This document shows positions 1 to 6,345 of a stretch of DNA of 6,345 nucleotides, piece by piece. The notes beneath the pieces were generated by a model. It had not been told where the DNA came from. It did not search any database and saw nothing but the letters and a program-made list of their open reading frames with translations. The stretch covers positions 1-6,345 of the forward strand of contig PMNJ01000162.1 of assembly GCA_003162595.1 (NCBI GenBank), in the 5' to 3' direction. Every line of letters begins with the position of its first letter. The stretch's first letter is position 1. This DNA is from Bacteroidales bacterium. Lineage in GTDB: Bacteria; Bacteroidota; Bacteroidia; Bacteroidales; VadinHA17. The position numbers and the translations under genes were made by a program.

Positions 1-351
1 TTCGACAGAGCTCTTATGGAAGAACATTTCAACGAAAACTATATGGAATCGGATAAATTTCCCAAATCAGTTTTCAAGGGAAAGATCTCAAATCTTAAAG
101 ATGTTGATTTTTCAAAGAACGGGATCTACAATGTTACTGTTGAGGGGGATCTTACCATTCATGATGTAACAAATAAGATTAGTGCACAGGGCACTATTGA
201 AGTTGTCAGTGGCGGAATAAATGCGAACTCAAAATTCAAAGTAGTCCCTGAAGATTATAAGATAAATATTCCCGGTGTTGTAAAAGATAAATTTGATAAG
301 AACCTTGAAGTTACCGTTGCAATGAAATATACACCTATTGCAAATAAATAG
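1..351 (+). CDS. YceI-family (lipid-binding-like) protein, C-terminal part
   Basis: The 5' end is cut off: the frame is open from base 1 and reads FDRALMEEHFNENYMESDKF before continuing to a TAG at 349-351, so the Met at base 16 is internal and not the start. About 116 residues are visible. The pattern of a short helix (ALMEEHFN..YMES.KFP), then F.G.I and alternating beta strands (IYNVTVEGDLTIHDVTN, the motif preceding K.I...G), ending in LEVTVAMKYTP, is typical of the YceI-like domain. That domain is a lipocalin-like beta barrel that binds isoprenoid or amphiphilic molecules, usually in the periplasm. Full family members are roughly 170-200 residues, so about one third, including any signal peptide, lies upstream. 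The ligand and exact role cannot be inferred. The next gene follows after 45 bp on the same strand, compatible with co-transcription. Confidence 0.88.
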   Translation, partial: FDRALMEEHFNENYMESDKFPKSVFKGKISNLKDVDFSKNGIYNVTVEGDLTIHDVTNKISAQGTIEVVSGGINANSKFKVVPEDYKINIPGVVKDKFDKNLEVTVAMKYTPIANK

Positions 352-396
352 AAGGATTTACGGGCACAATACTATTATTTTTACTAACTTTTGCCA

Positions 397-825
397 ATGA
401 AACTTTGGGTTAAAATTGCATTATTTGCTGTTCTGATAATTGTTATTACAGCAATTTGGATTGGTCTGCATATGTTCAATCTTAAACATACCGACACAGC
501 TAAAGCAAAACCCGATTTTGTTATTACGGCTACTGTGCTGCAGAAAGAATTTGAAGATAATGAGGGAACAGCATCTTCAAAGTATATCAATAAGATTATT
601 GAAGTTAATGGCACTATAGCCTCAGTGACCCCTGCCGATAGCACTCATCTGAATATAGCTCTTAAAACCAGAAGTGACATGTCAACTGTAATCTGTACTT
701 TCCAAAATATAACCGATCCTTCTAAGTACAAATCCGGTGAAGAAATTACACTTCGTGGAGAATGTTCCGGCTTTCTTATGGATGTACTTCTTAAAAATTG
801 TGCTATTGTCGTAAAAAGAAAATAA
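397..825 (+). CDS. Membrane-anchored tRNA_anti-like (OB-fold) protein
   Basis: This is a 142-residue protein. I chose the ATG at 397 over an in-frame TTG two codons earlier (391), because ATG gives a normal N-terminus, MKLWVK, followed directly by a hydrophobic helix (about residues 5-25). That helix is either an uncleaved signal anchor or a signal peptide; there is no lipobox Cys near its end. Residues ~38-142 look like the small OB-fold domain called tRNA_anti-like, common in Bacteroidetes: KYINKIIEVNGTIASV (about 62-77), a central strand VICTF (98-102), then YKSGEEITLRGECSG (111-125) and a final LKNCAIVVK strand. The GxI...V / G-x-x-x-x-x-G-x-C-x-G spacing is what suggests the family. Its function is unknown; OB folds bind nucleic acids, sugars or proteins, and the extracytoplasmic location argues against a tRNA role. 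It sits between a YceI-like gene and a DUF2007-like gene. Confidence 0.82.
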   Translation: MKLWVKIALFAVLIIVITAIWIGLHMFNLKHTDTAKAKPDFVITATVLQKEFEDNEGTASSKYINKIIEVNGTIASVTPADSTHLNIALKTRSDMSTVICTFQNITDPSKYKSGEEITLRGECSGFLMDVLLKNCAIVVKRK

Positions 826-830
826 AAATT

Positions 831-1049
831 ATGAGTAAGCCTGTAAAAATATTAATGTTTAAGAATGAGATTGAGGCAATGCTTCTCGATGAAATACTTA
901 CTGAAAAACAAATCCCTCATCTGATACGTTCCTATCACGATTCAGCTTACAATGGTTTATGGCAAACGCAGTCTGGCTGGGGCCATATTGAAGCGCCGGC
1001 AGAATATTCAGACGAGATCATAAGTGTATATAGCCAAATGTCGGATTAA
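831..1049 (+). CDS. DUF2007-like small protein
   Basis: This is a 72-residue soluble protein. An in-frame ATG at 798 would overlap the previous gene and add an unlikely MCYCRKKKIKI leader. The ATG at 831, 5 bp after the upstream stop, gives the cleaner start MSKPVKILMF. The layout fits the DUF2007 ('putative signal transducing protein') type: a first strand (VKILMFKN), a helix (EIEAMLLDEILTEK), then IPHLIRSY, a loop with polar residues, and a final strand-helix in which IEAPAEYSDEIISVY replaces the usual 'V...d.e.A..il'. These ferredoxin-like proteins are tiny and their molecular role is not known. No membrane segment or signal peptide is visible. The very short gap suggests translation coupled to the OB-fold gene. 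The family call rests on overall pattern, not on a diagnostic catalytic motif. Confidence 0.75.
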   Translation: MSKPVKILMFKNEIEAMLLDEILTEKQIPHLIRSYHDSAYNGLWQTQSGWGHIEAPAEYSDEIISVYSQMSD

Positions 1050-1087
1050 TCCTCATTTTCATATTACTTCTTATCAACTTAAGTTTT

Positions 1088-1095
1088 TATCTTTG
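1088..1095 (+). promoter_or_regulatory. Candidate Bacteroidetes -7 promoter box
   Basis: TATCTTTG matches the Bacteroidetes sigma-ABfr -7 consensus TAnnTTTG exactly. It lies in the 107-bp gap between the DUF2007-like gene and the PAP2-like gene, about 60 bp before the ATG at 1157, a reasonable leader length. No good -33 TTTG element is visible 19-21 bp upstream, so the call rests on one short motif in AT-rich DNA. Confidence 0.42.
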
Positions 1096-1156
1096 CTCAT
1101 CATTAATATACCAATCTCACTGGTTGGTTGATATGTAACTGTTTATATTAAGTTAA

Positions 1157-1864
1157 ATGAATCAGATAAAAAAAGAGAAATACAGACTGCTTACTTTTAC
1201 TTCAGACATGCTTCATTCCATTATCCCGGTGATAAAAAGCAAGTATTTCTATTTTGGTATTCTTGCGATTTTTGCAGGGGCAGGATTAAACTTTGCCTCC
1301 GAAACTTATCTCCATAATTACATGAGTGAAGGGAAAACCCTGCCCATGCTTTCAGATTTTATTCTCGACCATCTTCCTTTTTACAATGTTTCTCTTATTT
1401 ATGATATATTTTGCCTGGTACCTATCTTCCTTGTTCTAATATATATTGTTCATAAAAAGGATTATAACAGGATCCCCTTATTTTTGCTCCTGACCGGCAT
1501 TTTTTATATTGTCAGAGGTATCTTTATTGTCTTAACTCCCTTTGGAAATCCGCCAATGTTCAGCGGGTCAGATCCTCTGTTTCACGGGTTTTCAAACTTT
1601 GAACTCGGAGTATATCCTTCAGGACATGCGGGAAATGTTTTTTTAATGTTCTTACTTGTTAAAGACAAAGGGTATAAATGGCTTATCTTTATTTGCCTTT
1701 TTATTGTCATAGCTGCATTATTCCTGGCACGGGGACATTATAGCATTGACATTCTTTCAGGACTTTTCTTTTCTTACGCTATCAGGGCATTCGGAGAAAA
1801 ACATTTTGCTATGTTTGATCTCGCCAACAAAAAAGAACCTGAAAGGTTAACTGCCAGGGCTTAA
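1157..1864 (+). CDS. PAP2 / sphingomyelin-synthase-like integral membrane protein
   Basis: This is a 235-residue protein with about six hydrophobic segments (roughly residues 30-48, 79-98, 106-127, 158-168, 174-190, 196-211). Two conserved blocks place it in the PAP2 superfamily: YPSGHAGN (S155, G156, H157) and ARGHYSID (H194, D198). These supply the His...His/Asp catalytic arrangement of lipid phosphatases and phosphotransferases. The second block lacks the usual PAP2 SRxxxxHxxxD layout and reads HYSID, as in the sphingomyelin-synthase-type branch (PAP2_C: H-Y-[ST]-x-D). A further segment, R120 through T127-P-x-G, resembles the R..T.P.PG region of that branch. Family knowledge suggests transfer or removal of a phospho-headgroup on a membrane lipid at the membrane surface; the substrate is unknown. 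It has its own upstream gap with a possible promoter and is followed by 270 bp of non-coding DNA, so it is probably monocistronic. Confidence 0.8.
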   Translation: MNQIKKEKYRLLTFTSDMLHSIIPVIKSKYFYFGILAIFAGAGLNFASETYLHNYMSEGKTLPMLSDFILDHLPFYNVSLIYDIFCLVPIFLVLIYIVHKKDYNRIPLFLLLTGIFYIVRGIFIVLTPFGNPPMFSGSDPLFHGFSNFELGVYPSGHAGNVFLMFLLVKDKGYKWLIFICLFIVIAALFLARGHYSIDILSGLFFSYAIRAFGEKHFAMFDLANKKEPERLTARA

Positions 1865-2134
1865 ATATTTCCAAACAACATTCAGAAAAACCTCTTTGAA
1901 CTCAGATAACGAACTTTTCAGGAATGAAGGTGTTTAGTTATATACTTAACAAAATGAAGAACATGACACAGAGTTGCACAGAGACCACGGAGTTTGCCTC
2001 TGTGTTCCTCTGTGAACCCTCTGTGAACCTCTGTGTAACAAAAAAATCAGGAAAAGAATCAAATTATGTTTCTACACGATAAAAGTCATTGGATAACTTT
2101 AGTAAAAAGATAAATATTGCAAAAAAGTAATTAG
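1865..2134. other. Intergenic region between PAP2-like gene and pruA
   Basis: This is the longest stretch without a gene (270 bp). Apart from the repeat at 1966-2036 it is AT-rich and holds no credible coding frame. Upstream of pruA there are only imperfect promoter-like words, for example TAACTTTA at 2094-2101, one base off the TAnnTTTG -7 box, with TTTC at 2069-2072 21 bp before it. The pruA promoter is expected here but cannot be placed with confidence. Confidence 0.6.
1966..2036. repeat. CACAGAG/CTCTGTG inverted repeat array with long hairpin potential
   Basis: Three units in one orientation (ACACAGAG 1966-1973, GCACAGAG 1976-1983, CCACGGAG 1985-1992) face four in the opposite orientation (CTCTGTGT 1998-2005, CTCTGTGA 2008-2015, CTCTGTGA 2019-2026, CTCTGTGT 2029-2036). 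Bases 1966-1983 are complementary to 2019-2036 at 16 of 18 positions. CACGGAG (1986-1992) can pair with CTCTGTG (2008-2014) if one G-U wobble is allowed in RNA. Units start about 9-11 bp apart, close to one DNA helical turn. Neither arm is followed by a clear T-tract, so a simple intrinsic terminator is unlikely. From memory, similar cacagag/ctctgtg intergenic repeats recur in many environmental bacterial genomes; their function is not known to me. Confidence 0.8.
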
Positions 2135-3760
2135 ATGAATAATGCCATATATAATTTCAGGGAACCGAAGAATGAACCCGTCTTATCCTATAAACCGGGC
2201 AGCGAGGAAAGAAAACTGCTTGAAGAAGAACTAAAAAAACAAAAGAATCAGATTATTGATATCCCTCTTATCATAGGGGGAAAAGAGATCCGGACAGGGA
2301 AAACAGGAAAGGTTGTAATGCCTTCCGATCACCATCATGTACTTGCAACCTATCATATGGCAACTGAGAAGGAGGTTTCTCTTGCAATAAATGCAGCTCT
2401 TGATGCCAAATGCGAATGGATGACATTAGCCTGGATGGAGAGGGCCGCAATAATGGCTAAAGCGGCAGAACTTATCTCCAAGAAATATCGCTTTCAGATC
2501 AATGCAGCCACGATGCTTGGGCAGGGGAAAAATGTTCTCCAGGCTGAGATTGATTCAGCTTGCGAGGTGATAGATTATCTGCGTTTCAATACATATTTTG
2601 CATCGCTTATCTACCAGGAACAACCTATATCGGAAAGTGAAAACATCAATCGCCTTGAATACCGTCCACTCGAAGGATTCGTTTATACTGTAACTCCTTT
2701 TAACTTCACTGCAATAGCATCAAATCTGAGCACAAGTGTTGCCCTTATGGGAAATACAACAGTCTGGAAACCTGCAACCACTTCTCTCCTTTCAAACTAC
2801 TATCTGATGAAAATTCTTGAAGAGGCAGGAATCCCTTCCGGTGTAATTAATTTTATACCAGGTAACGGTTCCCTGATAAGTAACATTGTACTAAAACATA
2901 AAGATCTTGCAGGTATTCATTTCACTGGCTCAAATTCAACATTCAATTCACTCTGGAAACAGGTTTCTGATAATCTTTCTGTTTACAAATCTTACCCGAA
3001 ACTTGTTGGTGAAACAGGTGGTAAAGATTTCATATTTGCACATAAATCTGCAAACGCCCTTGAACTTGCAACTGCAATTGTAAGGGGTTCCTTTGAGTAT
3101 CAGGGTCAGAAATGTTCAGCAGCCTCAAGGGCGTATATCCCGGAGTCAATCTGGACAGATACAAAGCGCCATATTCTGAAAATGGCCTCTGAGATTAAAG
3201 TCGGTGACGTATGTGACTTCCGCAATTATATAAATGCTGTTATTGATGAGAATGCTTTCGACAAAGTAATGTCGTATATAAATAAAGCAAAATTATCGGG
3301 TGATGCAGAGATAATCACCGGCGGTAAAGGAGATAAGTCAATAGGATATTTCATTGAACCAACGGTGATCGTTACTGAAAATCCGCATTTCTTTACAATG
3401 GAAGAAGAAATATTCGGCCCGGTAATGACTATCTATGTTTATAACGATGATAAATTCGATGAAACCCTTACTCTGTGCGATGAAACATCACCCTATGGAC
3501 TTACTGGCGCTATTTTCAGCTCCGATAAATATGCAATGATTAAAGCGTGCCGGGCATTGCGTTATGCCGCCGGAAATTTCTATATTAATGATAAACCTAC
3601 AGGAGCTATGGTGGGGCAGCAGCCTTTTGGAGGAGCCAGGGCTTCCGGGACAAATGACAAAGCAGGCAGTCACCTTAATCTTCTCCGGTGGGTAAGTCCC
3701 AGGACTATTAAAGAAACTCTTATCCCGGCTACCGACTTTAAGTATCCTTTCATGGAGTAA
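2135..3760 (+). CDS. pruA: L-glutamate gamma-semialdehyde (1-pyrroline-5-carboxylate) dehydrogenase
   Basis: This 541-residue cytoplasmic enzyme oxidises L-glutamate 5-semialdehyde, the open form of P5C, to glutamate with NAD+. It is the second step of proline breakdown. Length and sequence match the stand-alone, mitochondrial-type (ALDH4A1-like) form found in Bacteroidetes, not a bifunctional PutA. Visible ALDH landmarks, in order: TPFNF (187-191, with the oxyanion-hole Asn N190), WKPA (211-214, cofactor-binding Lys K212), the HFTGS turn (262-266), LVGETGGKDF with general base E293, GQKCSAASR with nucleophile C327, EEIFGP (424-429) with the cofactor-contacting Glu, and PFGGARASGTNDKAG (497-511), the C-terminal P5CDH signature that shapes the substrate pocket. 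No key residue is missing. The N-terminal ~45 residues (NFREPKNEPVLSYKPGS...) are also typical of this family and support the ATG at 2135. No proline dehydrogenase gene is adjacent; it must lie elsewhere. Confidence 0.96.
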   Translation: MNNAIYNFREPKNEPVLSYKPGSEERKLLEEELKKQKNQIIDIPLIIGGKEIRTGKTGKVVMPSDHHHVLATYHMATEKEVSLAINAALDAKCEWMTLAWMERAAIMAKAAELISKKYRFQINAATMLGQGKNVLQAEIDSACEVIDYLRFNTYFASLIYQEQPISESENINRLEYRPLEGFVYTVTPFNFTAIASNLSTSVALMGNTTVWKPATTSLLSNYYLMKILEEAGIPSGVINFIPGNGSLISNIVLKHKDLAGIHFTGSNSTFNSLWKQVSDNLSVYKSYPKLVGETGGKDFIFAHKSANALELATAIVRGSFEYQGQKCSAASRAYIPESIWTDTKRHILKMASEIKVGDVCDFRNYINAVIDENAFDKVMSYINKAKLSGDAEIITGGKGDKSIGYFIEPTVIVTENPHFFTMEEEIFGPVMTIYVYNDDKFDETLTLCDETSPYGLTGAIFSSDKYAMIKACRALRYAAGNFYINDKPTGAMVGQQPFGGARASGTNDKAGSHLNLLRWVSPRTIKETLIPATDFKYPFME

Positions 3761-3785
3761 GAAAACATACTTTCTTTATTTCAAA

Positions 3786-3800
3786 GGCTCTGAAAGAGCC
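3786..3800 (+). other. Small stem-loop downstream of pruA
   Basis: GGCTCT (3786-3791) and AGAGCC (3795-3800) are perfectly complementary around a GAA loop, 25 bp after the pruA stop codon. The position suits a transcription terminator or an mRNA 3'-end structure. However, the sequence after it (ATATGGCATT) has no T-run, so Rho-independent termination is doubtful. Confidence 0.35.
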
Positions 3801-3887
3801 ATATGGCATTAAAAGAAATAATGACCTTCCCGGAACATCTTCTATGTTTAATACATCACATTGAAAAAATCTTCCGTAAATTTGAGC

Positions 3888-4799
3888 ATGAAAAGGTCTG
3901 CCCGGGGAAATAATAAAAAAGCACTGTTTGTTCTCAATCCAGCTTCAGGGGTACCCCCTGTAAACTTTATTGTATCAAAAGAGCTTGAGCTCCGTAAAAA
4001 TCAACTATCCTTTTGCAAATCAATGACCAAGGAAGATACCGGATCACTCATAAAACAAAACTTTAATAAGTATGAAGTTTTTGTAGCTGCCGGAGGTGAC
4101 GGTACTGTTCACACTGTAGCAGAACAATTGGTGGGCAGCAACAAAATCCTGGGAGTTCTGCCACTGGGTTCCGGTAACGGGTTTGCTAAGGAATTTGGAT
4201 TTAAAATGAATGTACGATCTCTGCTATCCGATATAAAAAAGGCTGACAGTTTGGATATCGACGTGATTGAGATAAACGACAAATTATGCCTTAATGTTGC
4301 CGGCATTGGTCTCGACAGCTTTGTAGCACATTCATTTAATAACCTTAAGCTCCGGGGTTTCCTGCCTTATGTCTGGTTAACCTTTAAAACCTTTCTGGCT
4401 CTTCGCCCTTTTCCCGTTACCATTAAAGTTGACGGAGAAGTAATTGTCTCTGAAAAACTATTTGTTCTGACAATTGCAAACACCAGACAATTCGGGAATA
4501 ATGCTTTCATAGCCCCCGAAGCGTGTCCTAATGACGGAATAATTGATATTGTTTTGATCAAACCTTTTCCGAAAATATTAGGCTCACTTTTTATTATCAG
4601 ACTTTTTACAAAAAGAATAAATAAGTCCAAGTATGTCAGGCATTTTAAAACTGATAAAGAGATAGTAATAGAAACATCTGAAACCAGGTTCCATATCGAC
4701 GGTGAACCATTGGATATCTCCGGCAAGGTTGTGATCAGGATTAAAAGAGAGGTCTTGAAAGTCCTTAAAACAACCGGTTATAAATTTGTTGGTTCTTAA
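3888..4799 (+). CDS. Diacylglycerol / long-chain-base kinase-family protein
   Basis: This is a 303-residue protein from the ATG at 3888. An in-frame TTG at 3861 would add nine residues (MKKSSVNLS); I prefer ATG because homologues usually start only a few residues before the first strand. Numbered from that ATG, the landmarks are KKALFVLNPASG (strand and NPxSG nucleotide loop, 10-21), AAGGDGT (67-73, the hallmark ATP-binding motif of the DAGK/NAD-kinase/phosphofructokinase fold), VLPLGSGNGFAKEFG (90-104), NVAGIGLDS (136-144) and FHIDGEP (268-274) near the C-terminus. The catalytic N-domain and the beta-rich C-domain are both complete. The family phosphorylates the hydroxyl of diacylglycerol, sphingoid bases or similar lipids at the inner membrane face. 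The GSGNG form is seen in several subgroups and does not settle the substrate. It is separated from pruA by 127 bp, and the next gene starts 44 bp after its stop. Confidence 0.9.
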   Translation: MKRSARGNNKKALFVLNPASGVPPVNFIVSKELELRKNQLSFCKSMTKEDTGSLIKQNFNKYEVFVAAGGDGTVHTVAEQLVGSNKILGVLPLGSGNGFAKEFGFKMNVRSLLSDIKKADSLDIDVIEINDKLCLNVAGIGLDSFVAHSFNNLKLRGFLPYVWLTFKTFLALRPFPVTIKVDGEVIVSEKLFVLTIANTRQFGNNAFIAPEACPNDGIIDIVLIKPFPKILGSLFIIRLFTKRINKSKYVRHFKTDKEIVIETSETRFHIDGEPLDISGKVVIRIKREVLKVLKTTGYKFVGS

Positions 4800-4843
4800 A
4801 AATACACATTTCTTTAATCCGAATATTTTAATCTTTTCTTACT

Positions 4844-6345
4844 ATGAAAAAACTGGTTTTACTTCTTCTTTTCTTCTCTCTTGCAGCGGTTTATGGACAA
4901 AAACCTGCAATACAGATTATTCCTCAACCCGTTGAAATACAGCAATCTGACGGATCATTTGTATTAACAAAAACCTCGACTATTGGCTATAATAGTCAGG
5001 AAAGCCGCAAAATTGCCGAAATGTTTTCCCTAAAACTGAATCTTTCAACAGGGTTTTCAATTAAACCACAAGATAAAGCCGGCTCGATACAGTTTAATCT
5101 GAATAAAGCGCCTGTTACACAGCTTGGCAAAGAAGGTTATACACTGGTATCTTCTGTTAATGGGGTGGTTATATCGGCCAATGCACCAGCCGGACTTTTC
5201 TATGGCATGCAAACATTGCTTCAGCTTATGCCAAAAGAAATTGAAAGTAAGACTGTTGTTAATATGACCTGGACAATCCCGTCGGTTAAAATCACAGATT
5301 ATCCACGGTTTGGCTGGAGAGGCATTATGCTCGATGTAAGCCGTAACTTTTTCACAAAAGAGGAAGTTAAACAGTATATTGACCAGATTGCACGGTATAA
5401 ATTCAATACTCTTCACTGGCATCTGACAGATGACAATGGCTGGCGGATTGAAATCAAATCTTTGCCAAAATTAACTGAAGTTGGTGCATGGAGAGTACCA
5501 CGTTTCGGACAATTCGGTGGCCGCACCGCTCCAAAGCCAGGAGAAGCAGCCACAGTAGGTGGTTTCTATACACAGGCTGATATCAGGGAGATAATTCAGT
5601 ACGCAGAGAACCGTAATATAACAATCCTTCCTGAGGTTGATGTTCCGGGACACAGCATGTCTGCGATTGCATCATATCCTGAATTAAGCTGTACAAAAGA
5701 TACGAGCACAAAAGTCAATCCTGGTTCTTCATTTTCGGAATGGTATGACAATGGAACATTTAAAATGCTTATTGATAATACGCTGAATCCTTCGGATGAG
5801 AAAGTTTATGAATTCCTCGATAAGGTCTTTACTGAAATGGCAACCCTTTTTCCATGTCCGTATATTCACGTTGGCGGAGATGAGTGCTATAAGGGTTTCT
5901 GGACAAAAGACTCAGCCTGCGTGGCTCTTATGAGGAAGATGAATATGTCAAAACCCGAGGAATTACAGGCCTACTTTATGAAACGTGTGGAAACAATTCT
6001 GAAATCGAAAGGCAAAAAGTTGATTGGATGGGATGAAATTCTTGAAGGAGGAATCGCTCCGGAGGCAACTGTAATGAGCTGGAGGGGCATCAAAGGAGGA
6101 ATAGAGGCAGCAAAAATGGGTCATGATGTTGTTATGACACCAACAACATTTGCATACCTCGATTATCAACAAGGTGAACAAACAATCGAACCTCCTATTT
6201 ACTCCAGTTTAAGACTAAGCAAATGCTACAGTTTTGACCCCGTTCCTGAAGGAGTGGATGCAAAGTATATTCTTGGCGGTCAGGGAAACCTTTGGACAGA
6301 GCTGATAGTAACACTGCACCACGTCGAATACATGACCTGGCCGCG
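4844..6345 (+). CDS. Beta-N-acetylhexosaminidase, glycoside hydrolase family 20 (3' end beyond window)
   Basis: The frame is open from the ATG at 4844 to the window end, giving 500 complete codons with no stop. Residues 1-18 (MKKLVLLLLFFSLAAVYG) are a signal peptide with likely cleavage before Q19. There is no lipobox Cys, so the protein is probably periplasmic or secreted. Residues ~22-148 form the GH20b-type N-terminal domain (note APAGLFYGMQTLLQLMP). The TIM barrel begins near 155: GWRGIMLDVSRNF with substrate-binding R159, HWHLTDDNGWR (191-201), ILPEVDVPGH, and HVGGDE (342-347) with the catalytic pair D346/E347. IGWDEILEGG (W396), MSWRG (W413) and GGQGNLWTE (W484, E486) complete most of the sugar pocket. 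The enzyme removes terminal N-acetylglucosamine or N-acetylgalactosamine by substrate-assisted catalysis, acting on chitin fragments, glycans or peptidoglycan-derived sugars. The last barrel strand and any C-terminal modules are not visible. Confidence 0.95.
   Translation, partial: MKKLVLLLLFFSLAAVYGQKPAIQIIPQPVEIQQSDGSFVLTKTSTIGYNSQESRKIAEMFSLKLNLSTGFSIKPQDKAGSIQFNLNKAPVTQLGKEGYTLVSSVNGVVISANAPAGLFYGMQTLLQLMPKEIESKTVVNMTWTIPSVKITDYPRFGWRGIMLDVSRNFFTKEEVKQYIDQIARYKFNTLHWHLTDDNGWRIEIKSLPKLTEVGAWRVPRFGQFGGRTAPKPGEAATVGGFYTQADIREIIQYAENRNITILPEVDVPGHSMSAIASYPELSCTKDTSTKVNPGSSFSEWYDNGTFKMLIDNTLNPSDEKVYEFLDKVFTEMATLFPCPYIHVGGDECYKGFWTKDSACVALMRKMNMSKPEELQAYFMKRVETILKSKGKKLIGWDEILEGGIAPEATVMSWRGIKGGIEAAKMGHDVVMTPTTFAYLDYQQGEQTIEPPIYSSLRLSKCYSFDPVPEGVDAKYILGGQGNLWTELIVTLHHVEYMTWP

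Noticed and set aside
384..644. Reverse-strand open frame of 86 codons opposite the OB-fold gene
   Set aside because: It lies over the OB-fold gene, whose protein has a recognisable domain. The reverse translation has no family features.
1966..2036. Short regularly spaced repeats that could suggest a CRISPR array or tandem repeat
   Set aside because: The units are only 7-8 bp, occur in both orientations and have spacers of 1-5 bp. CRISPR repeats are longer, direct, and separated by unique spacers of about 30 bp.
3488..3673. Reverse-strand open frame of 61 codons inside pruA
   Set aside because: It is antisense to the conserved C-terminal P5CDH signature and has no independent support.
3877..3884. 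TAAATTTG, a perfect match to the Bacteroidetes -7 box
   Set aside because: It lies 4 bp before the preferred ATG at 3888, so transcription would start inside the gene. No -33 TTTG is present 19-21 bp upstream. It is probably chance in AT-rich sequence.
4109..4726. Two reverse-strand open frames (65 and 119 codons) opposite the lipid-kinase gene
   Set aside because: They overlap conserved kinase motifs on the + strand and their translations show no domain pattern, so they are shadows of the real gene.
4785..4816. TTTG (4785-4788) followed after 20 bp by TTTCTTTA (4809-4816), a possible promoter for the GH20 gene
   Set aside because: The -7 part has two mismatches to TAnnTTTG and the -33 part lies within the preceding coding sequence. 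Too weak to annotate.
5057..6181. Three reverse-strand open frames opposite the hexosaminidase
   Set aside because: The + strand frame through this region is uninterrupted and carries the full set of GH20 motifs. The reverse translations look random and Cys/Phe-rich.

Overview
The window looks like ordinary chromosomal DNA from a Bacteroidetes (Bacteroidota) species, probably an uncultured or environmental Bacteroidia-type organism. The evidence is AT-rich DNA, A/T-rich leaders without Shine-Dalgarno motifs, a perfect match to the Bacteroidetes -7 promoter box (TAnnTTTG) before one gene, and protein families typical of that phylum. These include a ~540-residue ALDH4-type P5C dehydrogenase, a secreted GH20 hexosaminidase and a tRNA_anti-like OB-fold membrane protein. 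All seven genes lie on the + strand, and the first and last run off the window.

Layout. (1) 1-1049 is a compact cluster: the C-terminal part of a YceI-family protein, a small membrane-anchored OB-fold protein, and 5 bp later a 72-residue DUF2007-like protein. (2) 1157-1864 encodes a six-helix membrane protein of the PAP2/sphingomyelin-synthase-like superfamily. (3) 1865-2134 is the longest non-coding stretch (270 bp). It carries a striking repeat: three CACAGAG-type units facing four CTCTGTG units, able to fold into a long imperfect hairpin. (4) 2135-3760 is pruA, the second enzyme of proline catabolism. (5) 3888-4799 is a diacylglycerol/long-chain-base kinase-family protein. (6) 4844 to the window end is a signal-peptide-bearing beta-N-acetylhexosaminidase (GH20) whose reading frame is still open at the end.

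How the genes fit together. The first three genes may be an envelope-related transcription unit. The PAP2-like and lipid-kinase-family proteins both suggest membrane lipid metabolism, possibly (phospho)sphingolipids, but pruA and ~2 kb lie between them, so a joint pathway is only a hypothesis. pruA and the GH20 gene are catabolic housekeeping functions. I see no CRISPR array, RNA gene, transposase, phage gene or defence system, and nothing that amounts to a convincing new multi-gene system. The most interesting items are the CTCTGTG repeat with its ~10-bp spacing and the sphingomyelin-synthase-like membrane protein.
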